Shown here: piece after piece, positions 43,873 to 52,481 of the stretch | Numbering within the stretch: position 1 is the first letter of the stretch | Layout: each line of letters starts with the position of its first letter | Origin: an uncultured Clostridia bacterium | Lineage (GTDB): Bacteria > Bacillota > Clostridia > Oscillospirales > Ruminococcaceae | Direction of reading: 5' to 3' | Assembly: GCA_944386455.1 (NCBI GenBank) | Contig: CALXBC010000013.1 | Location: forward strand, 1 to 56,208 | DNA: 56,208 nt | Translations under genes and position numbers: made by a program | Notes under the pieces: generated by a model | The model's input: only the letters and a program-made list of their open reading frames with translations | Database searches by the model: none | Told to the model about the DNA's origin: nothing

Positions 43873-46101
43873 TTATCCGGCTTCTGCGGCCGATGTCTCA
43901 AACTGGCTGTTGTAAAGCGACGCATAGAAGCCGTCCTTTTGCAGCAGCTGCTGGTGTGTACCCTGTTCGATGATATCGCCGTCCTTGAGTACGAGGATCA
44001 AATCCGCATCCCGGATGGTGGACAGGCGGTGTGCGATAATAAAGCTGGTCCGTCCCTGCATCAGGCGGTCCATGGCTTTCTGGATCAGCAGCTCGGTACG
44101 GGTATCGACCGAGCTGGTCGCCTCGTCCAGGATCAGCAGCGCGGGATCGGCCAGAATGGCGCGCGCAATGGTCAAAAGCTGCTTTTGTCCCTGGGAGATA
44201 TTTCCTGCCTCTTCGTTGATCACAAAATCATAGCCGCCGGGCAGAGTCCGAATAAAGTGGTCGGCGCAGGCCATCTTCGCCGCCGCATAGACCTCTTCAT
44301 CGGTGGCATCCAGCCTGCCGTAGCGGATGTTTTCCCGGATGCTGCCGGAAAAAAGCCAGGTATCCTGCAGCACCATCCCGATCTCTGAACGCAGACTGCT
44401 GCGCAGATATTCTTTGGTATCCACGCCGTCAATGGATATTTTTCCCGCGTTGATCTCATAAAACCGCATCAGCAGCTTGACGATCGTGGTCTTTCCTGCA
44501 CCGGTCGGACCGACAATTGCCACCCGCTGGCCGGCTTTGATGCCGGCCGAAAAGTCGTGAATGATGACTTTATCCGGCGTATAGCCGAACCTGACATGCT
44601 CAAAGCAGACATTGCCCTCGACATGCTTCGGGCTGGCAGCGCCGGTTTCCTGCTCTTCCTCCTGCTCCAGAAAGCCAAATACGCGCTCTGCGGCGGCCGC
44701 AGTGGACTGGAGCGTATTGGTGATGCTTGCGATCTGGGTAATGGGCTGATTGAACTGCCGCAGATACTGGACAAACGCCTGGATATTACCGACGGTGATC
44801 TGTCCGTTGACGGTCAGAAAGCCGCCAAGCACACAGACGATCACATAACCGAGGTTTCCGATAAAGCTCATGATCGGCTGCATCAGGCCGGAGAGAAACT
44901 GAGAGCGCCAGGCGGACTGGTACAGCTCGTTGTTGTATTCCTTAAACTGATGGAGGGACTTTTCCTCTCCGTTATAGAGCTGGACGACCGTATGGCCTGC
45001 GTACATCTCCTCGATATGTCCATTGACGTGTCCAAGGTATTCCTGCTGTCTGGCAAAATACCGCTGGGAGCGCTTGACCACCAGCATGATCAGCAGCAGA
45101 GCGAGCGGCAGGATGACCAGTCCCGCCAGCGTCATGATCCAGCTGATGCGGAGCATCATGAACAGCGCGCCAAACAGGGTGACCACTGAGGTCAGGATCT
45201 GGGACAGGCTCTGGTTCAAGGTCGTGGATATGGTGTCCACGTCGTTGGTGATCAGGCTCATCACTTCCCCGTGGGTGGTTTTATCATAGAAGGAAAGGGG
45301 AAGCTTGTTGATTTTCAGGTCAATATCTTTGCGGAAGCGGTAGGACAGCTTCTGGGCAACACCTGCCATAATAAAGCCCTGAACGTAGGAGATGACGGCC
45401 GCGCTGCCGATCATAACGATCAGGATCAGAATGATTCTGCCGATCGCGGCGAGGTCTACCTCCGGCCTTGTGTCGAGCGGCGTCGCAAAAATTTCCTCCC
45501 GGTATTTTTCAGGGATCTGGTTCAGCATTTTGGCCGCGTCGGGGGAGGCCTGCTCCAGCGCCTCGGCAAACTCCCCGATTGTTGCAAAGGACTGGGACAT
45601 TGCACCGGACTGGGACATTTCGCGAAAAGCGGACAGGGGCGTATTCAGAAATTCGCTTCCCAGGCTTTCTGCGTCCGCGGCAGACAGATAGCCTCGGTCC
45701 ACCAGCGTCTGCATGGTAGCGCTTTGGTCTGCCAAAAGCGGGAGCAGCTCTTCCTGCGGAATGGCGGCAATCGACTTTCCAATATTTTCCATGTCATCCT
45801 GCATTTCCGTCAGCTGGTCGTAGACGGAACGGCGGGTCACGCCGAGGATCAGCTCGTCGGTTGCTTCACCAAGCACATTAGGGACATTCAGGGTGAGCAC
45901 AACGCCGCCGATGGCGAAAATAAAGGCTACCAGGATGGCGGGGATGCTGCGGCGCATATAACGCAGCGTTTTTTTCATGGTGCCGCTGAAATCCTTGGCT
46001 TTTTCACCCGGCATTCCGCCGCGGGGACCGCCCATTGGGCCGTGCCCTCTCATCGGGCCGTGGGGGGTGGGGCGTTTGGGGGTGGTTTGATTCTGTTCCA
46101 T
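43873..46101 (-). CDS. ABC exporter half-transporter with large extracytoplasmic loop
   Basis: This is a 742-residue membrane plus ATPase protein. Walker A is GPTGAGKT; Walker B LLILDEATSSVD has the catalytic Glu; the signature ISQGQ is degenerate. It begins with a Gly/Pro/Arg-rich cytoplasmic tail (PMRGHGPMGGPRGGMPGEKA). Between the first two membrane helices it has an insert of about 130 residues (near 80-215, rich in Glu, Ala and Gln), which is not standard for exporters and may bind substrate or a partner outside the cell. It overlaps the upstream partner gene by one base (TAATG). Confidence 0.9.
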   Translation of the reverse strand: MEQNQTTPKRPTPHGPMRGHGPMGGPRGGMPGEKAKDFSGTMKKTLRYMRRSIPAILVAFIFAIGGVVLTLNVPNVLGEATDELILGVTRRSVYDQLTEMQDDMENIGKSIAAIPQEELLPLLADQSATMQTLVDRGYLSAADAESLGSEFLNTPLSAFREMSQSGAMSQSFATIGEFAEALEQASPDAAKMLNQIPEKYREEIFATPLDTRPEVDLAAIGRIILILIVMIGSAAVISYVQGFIMAGVAQKLSYRFRKDIDLKINKLPLSFYDKTTHGEVMSLITNDVDTISTTLNQSLSQILTSVVTLFGALFMMLRISWIMTLAGLVILPLALLLIMLVVKRSQRYFARQQEYLGHVNGHIEEMYAGHTVVQLYNGEEKSLHQFKEYNNELYQSAWRSQFLSGLMQPIMSFIGNLGYVIVCVLGGFLTVNGQITVGNIQAFVQYLRQFNQPITQIASITNTLQSTAAAAERVFGFLEQEEEQETGAASPKHVEGNVCFEHVRFGYTPDKVIIHDFSAGIKAGQRVAIVGPTGAGKTTIVKLLMRFYEINAGKISIDGVDTKEYLRSSLRSEIGMVLQDTWLFSGSIRENIRYGRLDATDEEVYAAAKMACADHFIRTLPGGYDFVINEEAGNISQGQKQLLTIARAILADPALLILDEATSSVDTRTELLIQKAMDRLMQGRTSFIIAHRLSTIRDADLILVLKDGDIIEQGTHQQLLQKDGFYASLYNSQFETSAAEAG

Positions 46102-47861
46102 TAGGCCAACTCCTCCTCTGACAGCTGGGAATGTGCAATGTCAGCGTAGACCTGACAGCTTGCAAGAAGCTCGCGGTGGGTGCCGATCCCCGCAATTTTT
46201 CCTTCATCCAGAACGATGATCTGATCTGCGCCCATAATGGTGCCGACCCGCTGAGCCACGATCAGCACCGTCGCATCCGCGGTTTCCGCCTTCAGTGCCC
46301 GCCGCAGCTGGGCGTCCGTTTTGAAATCCAGCGCAGAAAAGCTGTCGTCAAACACATAGATCGGGCATTTCTTGTCCAGCGCGCGGGCGATGGCAAGCCG
46401 CTGCTTCTGGCCGCCCGATACGTTGCCGCCGCCCTGGGCGACCTCGCTCTGATAGCCGTCCGGCTTTGACTCGATAAATTCCGCCGCCTGTGCGATCCGG
46501 GCCGCTTTTTTCATGGCTTCGTCCGCCGCTTCGGGAGATTCGTCCTCCGCGGACTGGCGGCCGTATTTCAGGTTGGATTTGATCGTGCCCGAAAACAGCA
46601 CGTTTTTCTGGGGAACAAAGCCGATGTTGCGCCGCAGGGACGCCTTGGTGAAATCCCGGATGTCGGTGCCGTCAATGGTGATTTTTCCTTCGGTGACGTC
46701 ATAAAGACGCGGGATCAGGTTGATCAGGGTGGATTTTCCGGAGCCGGTGGAGCCGATAAAAGCCACGGTCTGACCCGGTTTTGCGGTAAAGCTGATATGG
46801 CTCAGCGCAGGGTCTCCGCCGCCGGGATAGGCAAAGGTCACATCCTGAAATTCCAGCACGCCGGTCAGTCTGCCGGCGTCCTTCGCATCCGGGCGGTCCG
46901 TGATGGAAACCTCACTGTCCAGCACCTCGCCGATTCTGCGGGCGGAGACCACAGCGCGGGGCATGAGGATAAACACCATGGAGACTACCATGAAAGACAT
47001 GATGATGTGCATGGAATACTGCATAAAGGCCATCATGTTGGCGACATCGCCTACGCTCTGAGCCGAGATGGCCGCGATCCAGACGATCGCCAGGGAGAGG
47101 CCGTTCATGATACAGGTCATAAAGGGCATCATCAGCACCATGATGCGGTTGACGAACAGGTTGGTGCCGGTCAGACGGCTGTTGACCTGCTCAAAGCGGT
47201 CTTCTTCATGCTTTTGCGTATTAAAGGCACGGATGACCATCATGCCGGTCAGGCTTTCCCGCGCCACCAGGTTGGTATCATCTACCATTTTCTGGATTTT
47301 GGTAAATTTCGGCTGTACCACCAGCAGAAGAAAAATGATCAGGACGATCAGAACCGCCAGCGCAATGCTGATCGCCATTGCCATCATCGGCATGTCGCCG
47401 CTCATGGTCAGACATTTGATTGCGCCGCCGATTCCCATGATCGGGGCATAAAAGATCATCCGGATCAGCATGACGCTGAAAACCAGGATTTGGGTGATAT
47501 CGTTGGTGCTGCGGGTGATCAGCGAAGAGGTTGAAAATTTGTCGAACTCCGCATTGGAATAGGCGGACACCTTGGTAAAGACACTGACCCGCAGATCGCG
47601 GGCCAGTGAAGCGCCGAGCCGTGAGGCGACAAACCCGACGGAAACGGCAGCCGCGACGCCGGTGAGAGAAACCAGCAGCATCATCAGTCCCTTTTGGATG
47701 ATGTAGCCGGTGTCGCTGACGGCAATGCCGTAGGTGACGATGTCGGACATATACTGCGGCAGGGCGAGGTCGCACTGGGCCTGGATAAACAGGAACACAA
47801 ACGCGGCAACGATCCAGCCGAAATGCCGTCCGTAATACTTGAACAGGATAGACACAAACAT
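46101..47861 (-). CDS. ABC exporter half-transporter, degenerate-site subunit
   Basis: This 586-residue protein has six membrane helices and an ATPase domain with Walker A GSTGSGKST, signature VSGGQKQRL and Walker B IYVFDDSFSALD (Asp for Glu). With the next gene it should form a heterodimer with one active ATP site. The same order and the same residue differences are seen at 11322-14997. The stop and the next start share one base (TAATG), so translation is coupled. The operon is under the MarR gene at 47909. Confidence 0.92.
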   Translation of the reverse strand: MFVSILFKYYGRHFGWIVAAFVFLFIQAQCDLALPQYMSDIVTYGIAVSDTGYIIQKGLMMLLVSLTGVAAAVSVGFVASRLGASLARDLRVSVFTKVSAYSNAEFDKFSTSSLITRSTNDITQILVFSVMLIRMIFYAPIMGIGGAIKCLTMSGDMPMMAMAISIALAVLIVLIIFLLLVVQPKFTKIQKMVDDTNLVARESLTGMMVIRAFNTQKHEEDRFEQVNSRLTGTNLFVNRIMVLMMPFMTCIMNGLSLAIVWIAAISAQSVGDVANMMAFMQYSMHIIMSFMVVSMVFILMPRAVVSARRIGEVLDSEVSITDRPDAKDAGRLTGVLEFQDVTFAYPGGGDPALSHISFTAKPGQTVAFIGSTGSGKSTLINLIPRLYDVTEGKITIDGTDIRDFTKASLRRNIGFVPQKNVLFSGTIKSNLKYGRQSAEDESPEAADEAMKKAARIAQAAEFIESKPDGYQSEVAQGGGNVSGGQKQRLAIARALDKKCPIYVFDDSFSALDFKTDAQLRRALKAETADATVLIVAQRVGTIMGADQIIVLDEGKIAGIGTHRELLASCQVYADIAHSQLSEEELA

Positions 47862-47908
47862 TCCTCCGTTGACGGGCCTTGCCCGGTGATGGTTTTGACA
47901 GTTTTCTG

Positions 47909-48358
47909 CTAACGCGGGGTGGGGCAGGAGCTGTCATACATGCCGCAAAGCAGGGATAACCCCTGTAGGATCTGCTCCCGCTGGCAGTCGTCCAGCTTCT
48001 GCGCCAGCATTTCCTGATCCTTGTCCAGTGAACGCTTTGCTTTTTTCAGAAGCTTTCGCGCCTTTTCCGTCAGAGAGACATAAACCAGCCGCTGGTCAGC
48101 GCTGTCACGCCGTCTTTCGGCCAGGCCGTTTTCCTCCAGCCGGCCGCAAACGGCGGAAATATTGCTTTTCGGCATCTGGGCATGCTCCACCAGCTCTGAG
48201 ACGGTCATCTCGCCATGCATGTCAAGATTAAATAAGATCATCAGCTGGGAAGGCGTCAGCCCAAACGGACGGATACAGCGGTTCATCTGCTGCACATGCT
48301 TCAGGTTGATCTGCCGCAGGTATCTGCGGACCTCCCTGCTGAAAGCCTGAATCTCCAA
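47909..48358 (-). CDS. MarR family transcriptional regulator of the export operon
   Basis: This 149-residue protein starts with TTG 48358 (GGAGGG 6 bases upstream). The winged helix covers residues 38-100: MTVSELVEHAQMPKSNISAV then CGRLEENGLAERRRDSADQR. It lies 47 bases before the ABC pair in the same direction. A perfect palindrome lies about 35 bases upstream, consistent with autoregulation. Confidence 0.92.
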   Translation of the reverse strand: MEIQAFSREVRRYLRQINLKHVQQMNRCIRPFGLTPSQLMILFNLDMHGEMTVSELVEHAQMPKSNISAVCGRLEENGLAERRRDSADQRLVYVSLTEKARKLLKKAKRSLDKDQEMLAQKLDDCQREQILQGLSLLCGMYDSSCPTPR

Positions 48359-48393
48359 TCAATTCCCTCCCTGTCTGATCAAAAAAGTTTCCG

Positions 48394-48408
48394 TGATAAC
48401 TGTTATCA
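48394..48408. promoter_or_regulatory. Operator candidate for the export-operon MarR
   Basis: TGATAAC-T-GTTATCA is a perfect 15-base palindrome, 36 bases upstream of the marR start. Confidence 0.65.
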
Positions 48409-48570
48409 TGAACACCATTATAAAAACCGGCGGCAGGATTGTCAATGGTTGTTACAGAAAGTTCATAGAAGATTTACCGACAGGGCTTTTATCCTATGGC
48501 CGACACAGATGACAGACAGCTCGTCCCTTTGGCCGGCACCGGGCGTAAAAGTTTTTGCATCATTACTTAT

Positions 48571-48774
48571 TCAATCGAGGTCGCTGCTGACAATTTCATA
48601 ATTTTTTAATCCGAAGCGGATAAAGGTGCTGATAATACTGTTACGGCTGATGCCGGTCTGCTGGGATATACAGTCTAATTCATAAACAAGAGATTCATTG
48701 ATTCGCAAAGAAAAAGTTTTGTAACCGTCTTCTCCTTTTAATCTTTTGGCTATCAATTTTATTTTCCCGTCCAT
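48571..48774 (-). CDS. Ribbon-helix-helix small DNA-binding protein
   Basis: This 67-residue protein has a short beta strand (YKTFSLRINESLVYELD) followed by two helices (TGISRNSIISTFIRFGLKNY), the ribbon-helix-helix (CopG/MetJ/Arc-like) layout. It is probably a small repressor. It has no clear toxin or partner next to it. The gaps on each side (48409-48570 and 48775-48979) hold no other gene that I can support. Confidence 0.6.
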   Translation of the reverse strand: MDGKIKLIAKRLKGEDGYKTFSLRINESLVYELDCISQQTGISRNSIISTFIRFGLKNYEIVSSDLD

Positions 48775-48979
48775 TGTTCCACATCACCCCGTTTGGTTAC
48801 GGGAATCATTATACTGGAAACAAGCTGACTGCACAATTCCCTTGATTAAGGATATATCGGAACAGATATATAGAATAAAGATTGACCGGATGTCGCGGCG
48901 TCTCGGCCGATGAATTGGCTGACAGACATATACAGATACGGATACGCCGTGTTTCAAATGAAAATTTACAAACTAAGGC

Positions 48980-49008
48980 TGGACATTTCCGTGTGGATAT
49001 AGTATAAT
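48980..49008 (+). promoter_or_regulatory. Promoter of the PrsA-like lipoprotein gene
   Basis: TGGACA (48980-48985) and TATAAT (49003-49008) are spaced by 17 bases, about 65 bases upstream of TTG 49074. Confidence 0.7.
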
Positions 49009-49073
49009 GGTTTCTATCTGAAAAACAAGGATGGGCGCTTGCTGTCACGGCGTCCGAAAGGAATGATCAAAAG

Positions 49074-50291
49074 TTGAAGCTTGCAAAAAGAATTGCGGCC
49101 GGACTGCTTTGCGCGGCAGCCGCTTGTTCGTTTACTGCCTGTAAGGATACGACCTGGGCATATAAAATTCAGGATACCACGATCACCGCGGGAATGTATA
49201 TTGCCTACCAGATCAATGCCTATATGGAGGCACAGAACGAGGCCGAGGATACCACAAAAGATGTCCTGGAGCAGCAGATCGACGGTAAGGATGCGACTGC
49301 CTGGATCAATGAAAAGGTGCTGGAATACTGCAAATCCTATGTTGCGGTGGAGCAGAAATTCAAAGAGCTCGGTCTTTCGTTCAGCGACAGCGATAAAAAT
49401 ATTCTGGAAACCCAGCTGGAGAATATGTGGTACTATTACCAGTCTCTCTATGAGCCGAACGGGGCGGGGAAACAGTCTGTTAAAAAGATTCTGGAAAACA
49501 GCTATAAGAGCAATCTGATCTTTAAAAAATATTATGACACGGACGGCATTGAGGCAGTCAGCGAGGAAGACCTGAAAAAGGAATTTACCGATAATTATGC
49601 GCTGGTGAAATATATTCAGATGCCGATGAAGGACGCTGAGGGCAACAAGCTCAAAACCGAGGGCAAGGAAGAACTCAAAAAGAAAGCAGAAGCCTATGTG
49701 GAGCGGCTCAACAACAAGGAAAACATCGACGACCTGATCGCTGAGTATGAAAAAATTCTGGAGGAACAGGAAGCCGCCGCAAACGATACATCTTCGGATA
49801 CTTCCTCCGGGACGTCGTCGGGCAGCTCATCTGCGGATGCTTCCTCCAACGTCTCCTCTGCTGCGGATACCTCTTCTGCCGCGGATACCTCTTCTGCCGC
49901 GGATACGTCATCCACGGCTTCCGGGTCTGCTTCCAGCGGAACCTCCTCCGGCAGCACGGAGGAAGAGGAGGAAATCGATCCGAACGAAGTGATCATCTAT
50001 AAAGAAGACGAGACCCTTGCCCAGAAATTCAAGGACGGTATTTTCGGCGCTCAGGTAGGAGTGCCCACCATTGTCGAAGACGATGAGAATTATTATGTTA
50101 CCATCCGTTATGATATCCTTGCGGACGAAAGCAAATATGAGGACTATCATGACACCCTGCTGAGCAATCTGAAGGGCGACGAATATGATGAAATGGTGAA
50201 AAGCTGGTATACAGATTATTCGGTCGACACCAATGAGGATTCTGTCAAGCGGTATAAGCTGACCAATATTGAATTTCCAAGTTATTCATAA
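49074..50291 (+). CDS. PrsA/SurA-like lipoprotein with Ser/Thr-rich insert
   Basis: This 405-residue protein has a lipobox (LLCAAAACSFTAC, lipidated Cys near residue 23). It then has a SurA-N/PrsA-like helical domain (about 30-170). A beginning of a parvulin-like region (VKYIQMPMKDAEGNKLKTEG) is interrupted by an insert of about 75 residues of Ser/Thr/Ala/Asp (DTSS and ADTSSA units) and a Glu run. The C-terminus resumes with EVIIYKEDETLAQKFKDGIF. The catalytic part of the parvulin fold seems replaced, so it may be a holdase or adaptor rather than a prolyl isomerase. TTG 49074 follows AAAGGA. Confidence 0.75.
   Translation: MKLAKRIAAGLLCAAAACSFTACKDTTWAYKIQDTTITAGMYIAYQINAYMEAQNEAEDTTKDVLEQQIDGKDATAWINEKVLEYCKSYVAVEQKFKELGLSFSDSDKNILETQLENMWYYYQSLYEPNGAGKQSVKKILENSYKSNLIFKKYYDTDGIEAVSEEDLKKEFTDNYALVKYIQMPMKDAEGNKLKTEGKEELKKKAEAYVERLNNKENIDDLIAEYEKILEEQEAAANDTSSDTSSGTSSGSSSADASSNVSSAADTSSAADTSSAADTSSTASGSASSGTSSGSTEEEEEIDPNEVIIYKEDETLAQKFKDGIFGAQVGVPTIVEDDENYYVTIRYDILADESKYEDYHDTLLSNLKGDEYDEMVKSWYTDYSVDTNEDSVKRYKLTNIEFPSYS
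49857..49910 (+). repeat. 18-bp tandem repeat coding the Ser-rich linker
   Basis: Three 18-bp units (TCTGCYGCGGATACCTCT, the last diverging at its 3' end) code for SAADTS repeats. In-frame expansion would change linker length without frameshift. Confidence 0.8.
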
Positions 50292-50303
50292 GGAAAAAGG
50301 CCC

Positions 50304-50331
50304 TCTGTAATCCCTGGTTACAGGGGGACTT
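50304..50331 (+). terminator. Weak terminator-like inverted repeat
   Basis: CCCTCTGTAA pairs with TTACAGGGGG around TCCCTGG with one or two weak pairs; there is no T-run, so it may only attenuate transcription into the AI-2E-type gene. Confidence 0.4.
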
Positions 50332-50394
50332 GCGGTTTATGCCCACAGTATTCCGCGTTTGAAAACAGACGGGACGGAAAGGAGACTGGCGGTT

Positions 50395-51687
50395 ATGAAA
50401 GTGAAATGGAGCAAAAAATATCTGTCCGCGGGGATTACGGCTTTTTTTGTCGTGGCAGCCAGCATTCTGTTTCTGCTGTTTTTGCTGAAATTTGATGTCG
50501 TTTCCAAATGGGTCGGTACAGTGATCTCTATTCTCATGCCCATTATACTGGGGCTTGCATTTGCATATTTGCTCAACCCGGTGCAGAACTTTTTTGAAAA
50601 CACCTGTTACCGGCGGCTGTTTAAAAAGCTGCTGGCGAAAAAGCCCAAGTCCAAGCTGCCGCGGGTTTTGAGTGTTGCCACTGCGGTTCTGGTTGCACTG
50701 CTGGTGATCGGCGGACTGATCGGCATCATGCTGCCGCAGCTGATCACCAGCGTCAAGGGCCTGATCGATAAAATGCCCGGCTATCTGGCAAACTTTAAGG
50801 AATGGCTGGACCGGACGATTGTGGAAAATCACTGGCTGGCGTCGGTTGTGGGAGAAAACTCCGACGAGCTGATCACACGGCTCCAGAAAAGTCTGGAAGG
50901 GGCGCTGCCCGCGCTGCAGGAGATGGCCGGCAATGTGACGGGCGTGGTCATTGGCGGTGCGATCGGCGTGGTGAACGCAGTGACGGATTTCATCCTTGGG
51001 CTGGTTGTTTCCATCTATGTCATGTACAGCAAGGAACGGTTTGCAGCCCAGACGAAAAAGGTGATGTATGCGCTGTTCCCCCGCAGCTATACGGACCGTG
51101 CCATTGAACTGACCAGAAGCACCAACAAGGTGTTTGGCGGATTTATTTCGGGCAAGCTGATCGAAGCGCTTATCATTGGGCTGATGACCTTTATTGTCAT
51201 GGCGATTCTGCAAATTCCCTATGCGCCGCTGATCAGTGTGATTGTGGGTATTACGGATATCATTCCGTTTTTCGGCCCTTTTATCGGGGCGATCCCGTCT
51301 ACGCTGATTTTGCTGCTTGAGGATCCGTTCAAGGCAGTGCTGTTTGTTATCATAACCATCATCATCCAGCAGATCGACGGCAATCTGATCGGGCCGAAGA
51401 TTTTAGGGGATTCCACCGGTCTGTCGGCGTTCTGGGTGATTTTTGCGATCCTGCTGGGAGGCGGGCTGTTTGGATTTGTGGGAATGCTGCTGGGTGTGCC
51501 TGCATGGGCGGTTATTTACTCGCTGATCAAGGCGTTTATTGAGGGACGGCTCGAGCGGAAGAAGTTCCCGGTCTCGACACAGGCGTATTATCGGGAGACC
51601 GCGGCGCCGTCGGAGCAGACGCCCCCGCCGCCCGGGGATGGGGACGGCCAGGAGCCTGCGGAGCAGACGCCCGCAGCAGAGCAGTGA
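50395..51687 (+). CDS. AI-2E family (YdbI/PerM-like) transporter
   Basis: This protein of about 430 residues has two N-terminal membrane helices, a long extracytoplasmic segment, and six C-terminal helices containing the family core: FISGKLIEALIIGLMTFIVM, ISVIVGITDIIPFFGPFIGA and IQQIDGNLIGPKILGDSTGL. The family exports autoinducer-like or ionic solutes; the name AI-2E is historical and substrate here is unknown. GGAG lies 10 bases before ATG 50395. The C-terminal 40 residues are Pro/Glu/Gln-rich. The gene ends next to a structured repeat. Confidence 0.88.
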   Translation: MKVKWSKKYLSAGITAFFVVAASILFLLFLLKFDVVSKWVGTVISILMPIILGLAFAYLLNPVQNFFENTCYRRLFKKLLAKKPKSKLPRVLSVATAVLVALLVIGGLIGIMLPQLITSVKGLIDKMPGYLANFKEWLDRTIVENHWLASVVGENSDELITRLQKSLEGALPALQEMAGNVTGVVIGGAIGVVNAVTDFILGLVVSIYVMYSKERFAAQTKKVMYALFPRSYTDRAIELTRSTNKVFGGFISGKLIEALIIGLMTFIVMAILQIPYAPLISVIVGITDIIPFFGPFIGAIPSTLILLLEDPFKAVLFVIITIIIQQIDGNLIGPKILGDSTGLSAFWVIFAILLGGGLFGFVGMLLGVPAWAVIYSLIKAFIEGRLERKKFPVSTQAYYRETAAPSEQTPPPPGDGDGQEPAEQTPAAEQ

Positions 51688-51703
51688 CTTTTTCTTGCCG
51701 GCT

Positions 51704-51924
51704 GAGCGTGTCGAGAAAGTCGACACGCTCTCGAGGGACAAACACAATCACTGCGGCAAAGCCTTGTTCTGTGTTTTTCCCCCGACTCCCCCTTTTCCGT
51801 CGAAAACCGGCTCCGCAGGAGGATTTGCCTCTGCTTACCGCCGGTTTTCTCTCATAGAGTCACTTCGGCGGCACATGTCCGCCTGCGTGACGGTTTTTAT
51901 TTTTTATCGTTTTTCGACAGACTG
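51704..51924 (+). repeat. Terminator-associated structured repeat, copy B (221 bp, shortened)
   Basis: The first 90 or so bases are nearly identical to copies A and C (GAGCGTGTCGA...TCGACACGCTC, then the GAGGGACAAACACAATCACT block). The middle is different: CGAAAACCGGC...GCCGGTTTTC replaces the AAAAACGATTC stem, and the GCGGCC and CTGCCG hairpins are missing. The 3' end (CATGTCCGCCTGCGTGACG, then TTTTTCGACAGACTG) matches again. Left flank ends GCCGGCT; right flank begins AGCCGGC, part of the terminator hairpin at 51925. Confidence 0.8.
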
Positions 51925-51958
51925 AGCCGGCAGGCATCTTGATGCCTGCCGGCTTTTT
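51925..51958 (+). terminator. Terminator of the AI-2E-family gene
   Basis: AGCCGGCAGGCATC (51925-51938) pairs with GATGCCTGCCGGCT (51941-51954), followed by TTTT. It abuts the structured repeat. Confidence 0.9.
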
Positions 51959-51966
51959 GCATGGAT

Positions 51967-52161
51967 TCAACAATCTTCCTCATTATTTTTACTATCGGTA
52001 TTTTTATTGGTTATCATTTTCATGCCAATGCAAAGTAATTGCATAAGCATTTCGTCGATGGGACAGTTTTTTCGTTTGGCTTCTATTTCTACCCGATGAA
52101 ATAGAGTTTTGTCGATTTCCAATGTGACCTCTTTTGCGGCAGTCTTTGGGCTGCTATTCAT
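51967..52161 (-). CDS. Small RHH-like protein, leftward partner of a divergent pair
   Basis: This 64-residue protein has a strand-like KEVTLEIDKTLFHRVEIEAK followed by a helix (PIDEMLMQLLCIGMKMI), plausible for a ribbon-helix-helix protein. GAGGAGGTG precedes ATG 52161. It diverges from 52280-52453, and the gap between them is packed with palindromes. Probably a repressor; no toxin is visible beside it. Confidence 0.55.
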   Translation of the reverse strand: MNSSPKTAAKEVTLEIDKTLFHRVEIEAKRKNCPIDEMLMQLLCIGMKMITNKNTDSKNNEEDC

Positions 52162-52183
52162 AAAAACACCTCCTCATTCTATG

Positions 52184-52259
52184 ATTGTATTACAAACGTA
52201 ATACAATTTGCAATGCATATTATTGACAAATATTGTAATACAATATTATTACAAATGTA
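52184..52259. promoter_or_regulatory. Divergent promoter with three palindromic operators
   Basis: Operator 1: ATTGTATTAC (52184-52193), AAAC, GTAATACAAT (52198-52207), perfect arms. Operator 2: AATATTGTA-A-TACAATATT (52229-52247), immediately downstream of TTGACA (52223-52228) and reaching TATTAT (52244-52249), i.e. in the promoter spacer. Operator 3: TACAAATGTA core at 52250-52259. All share TTAC/GTAA half-sites. Confidence 0.75.
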
Positions 52260-52279
52260 TTGCAAGTTAGGTGATGGTG

Positions 52280-52453
52280 ATGAAAAAGTTCAAAATACCG
52301 TCTGTCCCTCAAACAACGACGAAATCTATTCGCTTTCCAAACGATGTTATAGAAGAAGTGGAAAAAGCGATTACCAACCGAGATTGTACATTTTCCGCTT
52401 TTGTAGTAGAAGCAGTGCGGGTGGCCTTGGCAAACTTAAAGGAAGATAACTGA
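52280..52453 (+). CDS. Small RHH (CopG-like) protein, rightward partner
   Basis: This protein of about 57 residues (MKKFKIPSVPQTTTKSIRFP, then NDVIEEVEKAITNRDCTFSA) has a strand KSIRFPND and two helices, a classic ribbon-helix-helix. ATG 52280 is preceded by TAGGTGAT; GTG and ATG codons just upstream are in frame. The stop is followed by a terminator hairpin and structured repeat copy C. Likely autoregulates through the palindromes. Confidence 0.65.
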   Translation: MKKFKIPSVPQTTTKSIRFPNDVIEEVEKAITNRDCTFSAFVVEAVRVALANLKEDN

Positions 52454-52457
52454 TATG

Positions 52458-52481
52458 ACCAGCATACAATGTATGCTGGTT
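52458..52481 (+). terminator. Terminator hairpin of the RHH gene, left copy
   Basis: ACCAGCATAC-AAT-GTATGCTGGT plus T right after the RHH stop. The identical 24-bp hairpin recurs at 52787. Confidence 0.8.
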
